Source: Deltaproteobacteria bacterium (GTDB taxonomy: Bacteria; Desulfobacterota; Desulfobulbia; Desulfobulbales; UBA5123). From it: DNA of 13,877 nucleotides. The notes under the pieces were generated by a model. The model saw nothing but the letters and a program-made list of their open reading frames with translations. It ran no database searches and had not been told where the DNA came from. Positions 1-6,405 of the stretch are shown here, piece by piece. The DNA lies in contig JAJYKH010000022.1 of the NCBI GenBank assembly GCA_021788685.1, forward strand, positions 2,471 through 16,347, given 5' to 3'. Numbering within the stretch: position 1 is the stretch's first letter; each line of letters opens with the position of its first letter. The translations under genes were made by a program, and so were the position numbers.

Positions 1-1
1 G

Positions 2-1816
2 ATGGGCTGGAGCGCGGGGTCGCTTGCCGGGCGGAGCGCCAACGACTTCCTGCCCAGCTCCGATCTGGCTTTCCTGCTGGCCCGGCTAGAGGAAACGAAC
101 GACCAGGCCCCACGGGGGATCACCATCCGCAGCCGCCAACTCACGGCGGATGGCAGGCGCATCCCGGTGGAAATCAACTCCCGGCCCATCACTTACGGAG
201 GGCAGAAGGTGATCCTCAACGTGGCCCGCGACCTCACCAGCCGCCTCGAAGCGGAGCAGGCCCTCCGGGAAAGCGAGGAGCGGTACCGCTCCATCCTCGA
301 AAACATCGCCGAAGGGTACTTCGAAATCGATGCCGCCGGCACCATCTGCTTCTTCAACCAAGCCTTCTGCTCGCTCCTGGGGCGGAGCCCCGGCGAGGTG
401 CACGGCGCCGACCCTGCCCGGACCGCCGCCCCCGAATCGGCGGCACGCCTGGCGGCGCTCATCGAAACCATCCGGGCCACCGCCGCACCCGCCCGCCTCT
501 CCCCCTACACCATCATCCGTCCGGACGGGGAGGAGCGGGTCCTCGATCTTTCGCTCTCCCTCATCGCCAACGGCAACGGGGGCTCCATCGCCATCCGCGG
601 GGTGGGGCGGGACATTACCGAGCAGCTCCAGATCGAACGGGAAAAGAGCGAGCTAAAGCTCCAGCGCCAGCGCGGGCTGCGCCTGGAGGCCCTGGGGACC
701 CTTGCCGGCGGCATCGCCCATGACTTCAACAACCTGCTCGCGGCGGCCCTGGGCTACGCGGAATTGTGCCTGCTCGAGCAGCTCCCGCAAGACGGCGAGC
801 TTCCCCTTTACCTGCAGCGGATCAAGGAGGTCACCTTCCGCGGCCGGGAGCTGGTCGCCCAGATCCTCACCTTCAGCCGACAGAACGAGGGGGTGCTGCA
901 GCCGGTGGACATCGTGCCGGTGGTCAAGGAAACCCTGAAGATGCTGGCCCCCGCCTTACCGGCCGAGATCGAGCTCCGGACCGTCATTGACCCCCAGGCC
1001 GGTCTTATCTTGTCCAATCCCACTCAGATCCACCAGGTGCTCATGAATCTCTGCGTCAACTCCCACCATGCCATGCGCGAAACCGGCGGCGTGCTCGAGG
1101 TGGCCATCGAGGGAACGGAGATCGACGCCACTGAGTGGCGGCCCGCCATGCCGGAGCCCGGCCGCTATCTGCGGCTCCGGGTGCGCGACACCGGCACCGG
1201 CATGACAAACGAGGTGCTCGAGCGGATCTTCGAGCCGTTCTTCACCACGAAGAAACCCAGCGAAGGGACCGGCATGGGCCTAGCGGTGGTGCACGGCATC
1301 GTCACCCATCATGGCGGCGAGATTTTCGTGTCGAGCCGGCCCGGCGAGGGGACCTGCTTCGAGATCTACTTCCCCGCCATCGCCGGCAACGGCACCACCC
1401 TGCTCGAAGAAGACGAGAAGCAGCTCCCGCCTCTGCCCCGGAGCTGCGTGGTCCTCCTGGTCGACGACGAGGAGGACCTGGTGCGGGCCGGTGCCCGGAT
1501 GCTGGAGCACCTGGGCTGCCGGGTGACGGCCACCACCAGCAGCCACGAGGCCCTGCAGATTTTCCGCCGCAGCCCCGATCTGTTCGACCTGCTCATCACC
1601 GACCAGGTCATGCCCGGGCTGACGGGAATGGATCTGGCCCAGGAGGTCATGGCCGTCCGCCCCCAGCTTCCGGTGGTCCTCTTCAGCGGCCATGCCGAGG
1701 CGGTTTCCCCCGAAGAGGCCCTGAACAAGGGAATCCACCGGTTCGCCCTGAAGCCCCTTTCCCTGAAGGATCTGGCCGCTGTCCTTCACGAAGCCCTGGC
1801 CACCCGCCTTTCCTGA
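2..1816 (+). CDS. Hybrid sensor histidine kinase with C-terminal receiver (5' partial)
   Basis: This is the C-terminal 604 residues of a hybrid two-component kinase; the reading frame is open to the window edge and the true start lies upstream. The order is: remnant of a PAS domain (about 1-85), a second PAS domain opening with ESEERYRSILENIAEG (about 92-212), HisKA with phosphoacceptor H240 in GGIAHDFNNLL, a HATPase domain (N-box N349/N353, DTGTGM from D396, GTGMG at 422-426), and a receiver (about 480-604) with acidic D488/D489, phosphoacceptor D534 and K584. All key residues for autophosphorylation and phosphotransfer to its own receiver are present. No membrane segment is seen in this part, so the sensed signal is unknown. 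The receiver is terminal and carries no output domain, so a separate partner is expected. A sigma-54 promoter candidate follows it, so the next gene is probably transcribed separately. Confidence 0.93.
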   Translation: MGWSAGSLAGRSANDFLPSSDLAFLLARLEETNDQAPRGITIRSRQLTADGRRIPVEINSRPITYGGQKVILNVARDLTSRLEAEQALRESEERYRSILENIAEGYFEIDAAGTICFFNQAFCSLLGRSPGEVHGADPARTAAPESAARLAALIETIRATAAPARLSPYTIIRPDGEERVLDLSLSLIANGNGGSIAIRGVGRDITEQLQIEREKSELKLQRQRGLRLEALGTLAGGIAHDFNNLLAAALGYAELCLLEQLPQDGELPLYLQRIKEVTFRGRELVAQILTFSRQNEGVLQPVDIVPVVKETLKMLAPALPAEIELRTVIDPQAGLILSNPTQIHQVLMNLCVNSHHAMRETGGVLEVAIEGTEIDATEWRPAMPEPGRYLRLRVRDTGTGMTNEVLERIFEPFFTTKKPSEGTGMGLAVVHGIVTHHGGEIFVSSRPGEGTCFEIYFPAIAGNGTTLLEEDEKQLPPLPRSCVVLLVDDEEDLVRAGARMLEHLGCRVTATTSSHEALQIFRRSPDLFDLLITDQVMPGLTGMDLAQEVMAVRPQLPVVLFSGHAEAVSPEEALNKGIHRFALKPLSLKDLAAVLHEALATRLS

Positions 1817-1830
1817 AGCTCTGCCCAATT

Positions 1831-1846
1831 TGGCATTTATTTTGCT
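1831..1846 (+). promoter_or_regulatory. Sigma-54 (-24/-12) promoter candidate
   Basis: The sequence TGGCATTTATTTTGCT has GG (1832-1833) and GC (1844-1845) separated by exactly 10 bases, with TGGCA at -24 and TTGCT at -12, matching the consensus TGGCAC-N5-TTGCW apart from the base after TGGCA. It lies in the only real gap upstream of the phosphatase-transporter gene. Transcription would start near 1857 and leave a leader of about 65 nt. Sigma-54 promoters need an enhancer-binding activator; one such regulator is encoded at 9072-10451, but no link between them is shown. Confidence 0.6.
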
Positions 1847-1921
1847 TTTCCTCCCGGTATCACCGCCGTGGTTTTTGCGTAGTCTGCACGGCTGGGCATG
1901 CAACCCACCAGGGAGGGGAAG

Positions 1922-3592
1922 ATGAAAGACAAGCGAAACCAACGGAAATGGGCCAACCTGTTCGTGGTGCGCCATGGCGAATCCACCTGCAACGAGGTCA
2001 ACCGGTTTGCCGGCGCGATTGACGTCCCGCTCACGCCCCTGGGGGAGGCGCAGGCGCGGGAGGCCGCCCGCCTCTGGGACGGCCCGCCCCCGGAGATCGT
2101 CTTCACCTCCCCACTCCAGCGCGCCCGGCGCACCGCCGCCATTCTGGTTCCGGATGCCGGCCCGGCGGCAAACGCCCCCATTCGGCAGGTCGTGGACGAA
2201 AGGCTCACGGAAAGGCATTTCGGTGATTTCACCCTGCGAAACAAGGCCTTTCTCCAAGGCGACGCCGGGCTGCGGCGATACGAGGCGGCCCTGTACGGCG
2301 ACGGGGTGGCCCCGCCGAACGCCGAGCCCTTCCGCCGTTTCCACGGCCGGGTCCTCGAGTTCCTGAGGGAGGTGCTCCACCCTCTGCTCCTGGCCGGCAA
2401 ACGGGTCCTGGTGGTGGCCCACAAGTACGTAATCGAGCTCCTGTGCCGGATGATCCTGCGGCTGCCGGCCGGCAACGGCTACGATCTGCGGCTTCCCAAC
2501 GGCAAGGTCATAGCCGGGACGGAGCTGCGGGCCTACCTGGGCAGGGAGAGCAAGGCGGCCAACCTCCTCCGGGAATGGATTGTCCTCCGCCACGCCTTCA
2601 TCCTGGCGGGGAGCGCCGCGGCCGGCATATTCCTCGGCTCCCTCCGGCTCCTGCCCCGCATGCAGCCGCTGTTGCCCTTGGCCCTTCTCGCCCTGGCCAC
2701 CGGCATCAGTCTGACCCGGGTGGACCTGCGGGGCGTGCGCGACGCACCCGCCCCCGGTGCCCTGCTCCTCCGCTACGTGCTCCTGCCCCTTGCCGCCACG
2801 GGGCTTGCCGGACCCGGCGGCACGGTGTTTTTCTTCCTGGCCTTGCTTCTGGCCGCTCCTTCGGCGATCACCGGCATCACCATCAGCCGCTGCCTGGGAG
2901 GCATGGTCGCCCCCACCGTGCAGGCCCTCCTCTTTTCGACGGTGAGCGGCACGGTGATGATCCTCTCCATCCTGGGCGCGGCGGGAGGCAGCCTGCTCGC
3001 TCCCGGCGCCAGGCTGCTGGCGGTTTCGGGGCTCGGACTGGGGGTGCCGATCCTGACGGCGGCGGTCATGCGCCGCCGCTTTCCCATCGGCACCGCCAAA
3101 TTCGGGGAGCGGAACGGGGCGACGGCCGTGCTGCTGCTCTCCCTGTTCGTCCTCCTCTCCTTCGCCGGCATCCGGCTCAAAAGCGGTTGGCCCGCGGGCG
3201 GCTGGGCCGTGCTGCTCGCCTTCGGCCTGCGGCTGCTCGCCCTGGCCCTGGCTCGCCGCGGCAGCCTCTTTGCGGTGGACCACTACGTGTCGATGAGCTA
3301 TCCCAACATTTTCCTGGTCATCGTTTTCGCCGCCATGATGGGATGGGAGGAGGTCGCCGCCATGGCCACCTGGTTTCTCCTCCCCATGTTCACCCTGGCC
3401 CCCCTCGATGAATGGCTGTGCCGAAAATTCCTGAGTCCGAAAGCGGATGCACGCCTCCTGGCCTTTCTGGGCATAACCGCCCCCGCGGCGGGCGTGCTCC
3501 AGGCCAGGCGCCCCGGAACGGCAAAAGGAGTGGGCCGTACCCAATCACCCGGTAAAAGCCCCGACGACTGTATTGCCTCCTTATCGGGGTAA
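1922..3592 (+). CDS. Fusion: histidine phosphatase domain + BASS-like membrane transporter domain
   Basis: This 556-aa protein has two parts. Residues about 10-205 form a phosphoglycerate-mutase-like histidine phosphatase: VVRHGES with R17 and nucleophile H18, R67 in TSPLQRAR, acid E97 in LTERHFGDF, and second histidine H167 in VLVVAHKYV. The complete catalytic set suggests it is active on a soluble phosphoester on the cytoplasmic side. Residues about 220-525 are very hydrophobic with about ten possible membrane helices. Their spacing and motifs (GISLTRVDL, LLLAAPSAITGITISR, YPNIFLVIV) recall the bile acid:sodium symporter (BASS) superfamily, a tentative assignment by eye. The start at 1922 is chosen because GGAGGGG sits just upstream; an in-frame ATG at 1898 lacks a good ribosome site. 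The last 30 residues are polar and look unconserved. The substrate of either half is unknown. The gene is preceded by a sigma-54 promoter candidate and followed by a non-coding region. Confidence 0.85.
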   Translation: MKDKRNQRKWANLFVVRHGESTCNEVNRFAGAIDVPLTPLGEAQAREAARLWDGPPPEIVFTSPLQRARRTAAILVPDAGPAANAPIRQVVDERLTERHFGDFTLRNKAFLQGDAGLRRYEAALYGDGVAPPNAEPFRRFHGRVLEFLREVLHPLLLAGKRVLVVAHKYVIELLCRMILRLPAGNGYDLRLPNGKVIAGTELRAYLGRESKAANLLREWIVLRHAFILAGSAAAGIFLGSLRLLPRMQPLLPLALLALATGISLTRVDLRGVRDAPAPGALLLRYVLLPLAATGLAGPGGTVFFFLALLLAAPSAITGITISRCLGGMVAPTVQALLFSTVSGTVMILSILGAAGGSLLAPGARLLAVSGLGLGVPILTAAVMRRRFPIGTAKFGERNGATAVLLLSLFVLLSFAGIRLKSGWPAGGWAVLLAFGLRLLALALARRGSLFAVDHYVSMSYPNIFLVIVFAAMMGWEEVAAMATWFLLPMFTLAPLDEWLCRKFLSPKADARLLAFLGITAPAAGVLQARRPGTAKGVGRTQSPGKSPDDCIASLSG

Positions 3593-3862
3593 GCGGGTGC
3601 AGGGTGCCGCAGATCCGCGAACGCGGGTGAGCTGGACTACTGCTCCGCGAATAGGCCCGCTGACAAAGGAGATGCGGCGCCCTGTGACCGCTTACAGTGG
3701 GCCAAGGTCATCCGCGGCCAAGGGGAATACGCGGCTAGGCTTCCGGGGAACCTCCGCGCTTCAAGTGGGGGAAATGACCCCAAAAAGCGGGAAATCGCCC
3801 CGGGTTGTCCCGTGGTTCGCGGCAGCAGCCCGGGGGAGGGGAAAGAATCTTGCCCCTTTCTT
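3593..3862 (+). ncRNA. Candidate structured RNA, class not recognised
   Basis: No convincing gene lies between 3593 and 3984, but the + strand can fold extensively. The bases at 3600-3611 pair with 3673-3684 over 12 bp (one G-U), enclosing a hairpin with arms 3622-3625 plus 3629-3632 and 3642-3649. Further possible helices are TGACC/GGTCA (3685-3689/3706-3710), CCGCG/CGCGG (3712-3716/3730-3734), an AGG-TTC/GAA-CCT hairpin (about 3737-3752), GGGG/CCCC (3768-3771/3778-3781) and CGGG-TTGT-CCCG (3801-3812). A GGGG/CCCC hairpin with a T-rich tail (3838-3860) could end it. It may be a small RNA or a leader of the PilZ gene at 3988. GC-rich DNA folds easily by chance, so confidence is low. Confidence 0.3.
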
Positions 3863-3918
3863 CACCGCCGATGTGGGGGCAACATCGAAAAGCCCGACAG
3901 CTATTCAAAAAATGTCAC

Positions 3919-3938
3919 CGGCCCGATCGAGCGGGCCG
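3919..3938 (+). other. GC-rich hairpin upstream of the PilZ gene
   Basis: CGGCCCG at 3919-3925 pairs perfectly with CGGGCCG at 3932-3938 around a 6-nt loop. It is followed by GTTTGC rather than a T-run, so it is a poor intrinsic terminator. It may be part of the leader of the downstream PilZ gene or overlap its promoter. Confidence 0.35.
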
Positions 3939-3987
3939 CCGTTTGCATGAAGAAAGACAAACGTTTTCAGCCGACGGGAGACGAATG

Positions 3988-4381
3988 ATGACTTTCCTGC
4001 AAGGTCCTGAAGAACGAAGAAGACACCGGCGGGTCCTGCCCGCGGCAGATTTGTTCGCGGTGACAGCCGGCAGCGTGGGGCGAATCCTGAATATCGGCGG
4101 GGGGGGGGCTGGCGTTCAGCTACGTCCTGCTGCAGGATGCCCCCCCGGTCCTCCACCGCCTGGACATTTTGTATCACGGCGGCCACCTGCTGAGGGGCCT
4201 CCCGGTGCAGACCCTGGAGGAGCACCGGCTCGACAACACGTTCGCGACCAGCCCGATGGAGGTCCGCCGTTGCCGGGTGGCATTCGGACCGCTCACGGAA
4301 GAGCAGCGGCGCGAGGTGACCGCCCTGATCGAAGGCCAAGGGCTCCCAAGTGCGCCTCTTTTTGCCCCGGCGGCCGGGTAG
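3988..4381 (+). pseudogene. PilZ domain protein, frame broken at a G10 run (possible phase-variable gene)
   Basis: Two frames together encode one PilZ protein (cyclic-di-GMP receptor family) of about 130 residues. The first frame gives MTFLQGPEERRRHRRVL with the RxxxR motif (R11-R15) and continues to GRILNIGGGG. There, a run of ten G (4099-4108) puts the ribosome out of frame. With nine G the protein would read on as LAFSYVLLQDAPPVLHRLD and end at the TAG at 4379, exactly where the PilZ pattern NxSxxGGLAF continues. As written, the first frame reads through to 4536 as unrelated sequence overlapping the convergent gene. Even when repaired, the motif Ser is Gly (NIGGGG), so ligand binding may be altered. 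Tandem ATGs at 3985 and 3988 follow GGGAG; 3988 has the better spacing. The cause could be phase variation, a sequencing homopolymer error or recent decay. The domain call itself is secure. Confidence 0.8.
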
Positions 4382-4391
4382 ATGCGGAACC

Positions 4392-4413
4392 GCCGGCCCT
4401 CGGCAGGCTTTTG
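4392..4413. terminator. Weak possible terminator between convergent genes
   Basis: GCCG/CGGC (4392-4395/4401-4404) can form a short stem followed by AGGCTTTTG on the + strand. The stem is only 4 bp and the T-run short, so this is a weak candidate. It lies in the 46-nt gap between the end of the PilZ gene and the convergent SH3 gene. Confidence 0.2.
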
Positions 4414-4427
4414 CGGCTCAGAGGTTA

Positions 4428-4889
4428 TCACCAGCCCCAGAGCAGGCGGCGGTCGATCCAGCCGATCAGCCCGCTTTCGTGCTTCACCTTCACCCACCCG
4501 CCCCGGTTCTCCACGGTCCTGAAGACCACGCCGTAGTCGGCCCGGCCCACCACCCGGTAGTGGGTGCCCGACCCTGACCGGATCACGGCCCGTTTCACCT
4601 TCACCACCACGTGGGGGACCCGGCCCACCACCCGGCTGAGGACCCAGCCCTTGTCGTTTTCAAAATCGGTGACTTTAAGCCACTTCCCCTTGGTGCCGAT
4701 CACCTTGAGCGGATAACCGTCGCCCAGCTCGCAGACGAGAGAATACCTGGTCCCCGGCCCGGAGCGGACGTTCACTTTGGCGCCGCTCACGCTCACCATG
4801 CGGGCCGAGGCCATGGACGCGGTGAGCAGGACCAGCGCCACGGCCGCCAGAAGCCCTTCCCGCAAATGTCCCCACCCCGGCCTTCTCAT
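4428..4889 (-). CDS. Exported protein with two bacterial SH3 domains
   Basis: This 153-aa protein starts with a signal peptide: MRRPGWGHLREG, then a hydrophobic stretch LLAAVALVLLTASMASA with likely cleavage after about residue 29. The mature part holds two SH3b repeats. The first has VNVRSGPGTRYS and a GWVLSR end (about 31-90); the second has AVIRSGSGTHYR and GWIDRRLL (about 95-150). SH3b domains of this kind often bind peptidoglycan or act as envelope protein-binding modules; no enzyme domain is attached. The start at 4889 has AAGGAG seven bases upstream. Its ATG overlaps the TGA of the polyferredoxin gene (ATGA, 4886-4889), so the two are probably translationally coupled, and the product may serve that membrane complex outside the cytoplasmic membrane. 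That link is inference. Confidence 0.85.
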   Translation of the reverse strand: MRRPGWGHLREGLLAAVALVLLTASMASARMVSVSGAKVNVRSGPGTRYSLVCELGDGYPLKVIGTKGKWLKVTDFENDKGWVLSRVVGRVPHVVVKVKRAVIRSGSGTHYRVVGRADYGVVFRTVENRGGWVKVKHESGLIGWIDRRLLWGW

Positions 4890-5785
4890 GGGGCTTCTCC
4901 TTTCGCCGGGACACGGGGCTGCGGGGGCCGTCCGAAGGCCACCCCGCCCACTTCGAGATAGATCGCGTTCTCCTTGCACGCCTCGTTCATGCAGGCCATG
5001 CAGGAGATGCATTCCACATCGTCCGGCTCCTCGCTGAACTTCACCCCCATGGGGCACACCCGGTGGCAGGCCCCGCACTTGGTGCAGCGTGCTTCATCGA
5101 GCCGCAGCTTCACCAGGCGGGCCTTGGCGAACAGGGAGTAGAAGGCGCCCAGGGGGCAGGTGGTGCGGCAGAAGGGCCGGCTCACGAAGACCGCCCACAC
5201 GAGGAAGACGGTCATGATGATCAGCTTGTTGTAGAAAAGCCAGCCGATCGTGGTGCGCAGGCTCGGCTGCATGAGGAGCATAGGGATGCCCGCCTCGGCG
5301 GTGCCCGCCGGGCAGACGTACTTGCAGAACCAGGGATGACCGCCCCCGAACTGGTCCACCACCAGGAGCGGCAGAAGAAAAACGAAGAAGACGAGCATAA
5401 AGTATTTGACGTACTTGAGTGGACGGGGGAGGCCGAACTTGGGCGAGGGGATCTTATGGATCAGCTCCTGGACGAAGCCGAAGGGGCAGGCCCAGCCACA
5501 GATCAGCCTCCCGAAGAAGGCCCCCAGCACCCCGATGGAGCCCAGCACGTAAAAGCCCAGAAAATACTGCCCGTTTTCCAGGGCCGGGCGGACGCCGGCC
5601 ATGAGCTGCTGGAGGGCGCCGATGGCGCAGTAGGAGGTGGATGCCGGGCAGGAATAACAGTTGAGGCCCGGGGCGCAGATCACCTTGAGGGGGCCCTGGT
5701 AGATGGTGCGGGTAAACGGAAAGGCCCAATAGGCGTTGATGAGGAAGCCGGTGATCACCTGGACCCATTTGCGCATCAGTTCCAT
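4886..5785 (-). CDS. Membrane 4Fe-4S polyferredoxin, NapH/NosR/CcoG-like
   Basis: This 299-aa membrane protein has several hydrophobic segments (about 8-25, 74-95, 124-143, 182-203) interleaved with cysteine motifs: CYSCP near 43-47, CGWACPFGF at 96-104, CKYVCP at 154-159 and CRTTCP at 206-211. A C-terminal cytoplasmic ferredoxin region follows, with a classic C234-C237-C240-C244P cluster and a second C259-C262-C265-C270 set. The CGWACP/CxxxCP pattern is typical of NapH, NosR and CcoG-type proteins, which move electrons across or along the membrane to periplasmic partners. The exact acceptor here cannot be told. It starts one base after the TGA of the small CXXC gene (TGACATG) and overlaps the SH3 gene, so the three probably form one unit. 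The second cluster has four residues between its last two cysteines and no following proline, unlike the standard motif. Confidence 0.87.
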   Translation of the reverse strand: MELMRKWVQVITGFLINAYWAFPFTRTIYQGPLKVICAPGLNCYSCPASTSYCAIGALQQLMAGVRPALENGQYFLGFYVLGSIGVLGAFFGRLICGWACPFGFVQELIHKIPSPKFGLPRPLKYVKYFMLVFFVFLLPLLVVDQFGGGHPWFCKYVCPAGTAEAGIPMLLMQPSLRTTIGWLFYNKLIIMTVFLVWAVFVSRPFCRTTCPLGAFYSLFAKARLVKLRLDEARCTKCGACHRVCPMGVKFSEEPDDVECISCMACMNEACKENAIYLEVGGVAFGRPPQPRVPAKGEAP

Positions 5786-5786
5786 G

Positions 5787-5957
5787 TCAGCCGATCCCGA
5801 TGCAGCTCAGGCAGACCTGCCGGGCCTGCTCCAGCACCCGCAGGGGCTCGTCCGCGATGATGCCCGCCATCCCGAGCATGACGAATAGCAGCAGGAACAG
5901 AAAGGGGGGCTTGCGCAGCTGGTGCCGTGATTTCTTCTTTGGTCTTTTCGTCGCCAT
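5787..5957 (-). CDS. 56-aa membrane-anchored CXXC protein (CD1871A-like)
   Basis: This short gene encodes MATKRPKKKSRHQLRKPPF, a hydrophobic segment (about 18-34, FLFLLLFVMLGMAGII), a short linker and the C-terminus ARQVCLSCIGIG. The basic N-terminus suggests it stays inside with the CXXC tail outside. The ending CLxCIGIG matches my memory of the small CD1871A-family CXXC proteins; that family name is recalled, not searched. The start at 5957 has GGGAG five bases upstream, and the stop is one base from the polyferredoxin start. A redox-active or metal-binding CXXC tail working with the polyferredoxin is a reasonable inference. The ribosome site lies in a possible hairpin. Confidence 0.75.
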   Translation of the reverse strand: MATKRPKKKSRHQLRKPPFLFLLLFVMLGMAGIIADEPLRVLEQARQVCLSCIGIG

Positions 5958-5962
5958 GAGGA

Positions 5963-6000
5963 CTCCCTGCTTGAGGGGGTGACCGCAGCATCACCCAGGG
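5963..6000 (-). promoter_or_regulatory. Hairpin that could cover the ribosome site of the CXXC gene
   Basis: On the minus strand CCCTG (6000-5996) and the adjoining GGGTGA (5996-5991, sharing one base) can pair with TCACCC (5982-5977) and CAGGG (5969-5965). The CAGGG arm contains most of the GGGAG ribosome site of the 56-aa gene, so folding could lower its translation and that of the coupled genes. No known riboswitch core was recognised. Confidence 0.35.
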
Positions 6001-6054
6001 TGGAAGGAACGGTGCCGGGCATCCGCCGGAACCGAGCGACAAACGAAGGGAGAT

Positions 6055-6354
6055 TCAGCCGAGCCGCCGCCGGACCGAAGCGGTCTTGTCGCCCAGGCCG
6101 ACCTGCTTGTCCCGCCGGTCGTCCAGGCTGATCTGGGTGACCACCCGCTGCAGGCCGCGGCCGAAAGGCAGCTCGTGGAGCCGCGCGGCGAGGGTCAGCA
6201 GCGCGGCCGGCTCGCCCTCGACGATGGTTCCCATGTCGGCCAACTTAAAAGATGCTCCTTCTTTTTCCAAGGCTTTTTGAACATCGGCCACGTAATCGCC
6301 CACGCTGGGAGAGCCGGTCCCCATCGGGATGATCGTCAGCTGCATCAATGCCAT
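6055..6354 (-). CDS. MTH1187/UPF0045 family thiamine-binding-like protein
   Basis: This 99-aa protein has the pattern of the small MTH1187 (UPF0045) family: an N-terminal strand MQLTIIPMGTGSPSVGDYVA, a helix VQKALEKEG, LADMGTIVEGE in the middle, and a late strand with RVVTQISLDDRRDK. Members are ferredoxin-fold oligomers related to YkoF and reported to bind thiamine or its pyrimidine; they are probably ligand-binding rather than enzymatic. The length is typical. The start at 6354 has GGGAG seven bases upstream; an ATG three codons in is possible. It sits between a PilZ gene and the CXXC/polyferredoxin genes, a context that does not suggest thiamine synthesis. No TPP riboswitch was seen nearby. 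Confidence 0.85.
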   Translation of the reverse strand: MALMQLTIIPMGTGSPSVGDYVADVQKALEKEGASFKLADMGTIVEGEPAALLTLAARLHELPFGRGLQRVVTQISLDDRRDKQVGLGDKTASVRRRLG

Positions 6355-6364
6355 GATCGTTCTC

Positions 6365-6380
6365 CCGGGTTGAAACCCGG
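6365..6380 (-). promoter_or_regulatory. Palindrome overlapping the ribosome site of the thiamine-binding-like gene
   Basis: The 16-bp sequence is a perfect 7+2+7 inverted repeat (CCGGGTT-GA-AACCCGG on +). It starts 10 bases upstream of the ATG at 6354 and its near arm supplies two of the Gs of the GGGAG ribosome site. It could be an RNA hairpin limiting translation or a small operator. Confidence 0.4.
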
Positions 6381-6405
6381 ACTGCTGAGGAGGAACCCGG
6401 GGGCC

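Noticed and set aside
1280..3544. Long open frame on the minus strand (754 codons) opposite the kinase and fusion genes
   Set aside because: It is antisense to two genes with clear motifs, is rich in Gly/Gln/His/Arg as expected from a GC-rich shadow frame, and shows no domain.
3690..3710. Minus-strand string CACTGTAAGCGG resembling part of a cobalamin riboswitch
   Set aside because: The surrounding conserved blocks of that riboswitch are absent or in the wrong order, and no B12-related gene lies downstream on that strand.
3933..3947. Second sigma-54-like match (GG-N10-GC) before the PilZ gene
   Set aside because: The -12 part is good but the -24 part is CGGGCCG rather than TGGCACG, and it lies within a GC-rich hairpin; too weak to list.
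3573..3950. 125-codon open frame on the plus strand in the gap after the fusion gene
   Set aside because: No ribosome site, Arg/Pro/Ser-rich composition and no recognisable pattern; it starts inside the end of the preceding gene. The region is better explained as non-coding.
3660..3985. Several GGA/GGGGA motifs suggesting a CsrB/RsmZ-type CsrA-titrating RNA
   Set aside because: GGA is frequent by chance in this composition and only one copy fits the ANGGA consensus; the loops do not repeat a clear motif.
4890..5078. Longer start for the SH3 protein (216 codons)
   Set aside because: The extra N-terminus overlaps the polyferredoxin gene in another frame; the ATG at 4889 has a good ribosome site and opens a signal peptide.
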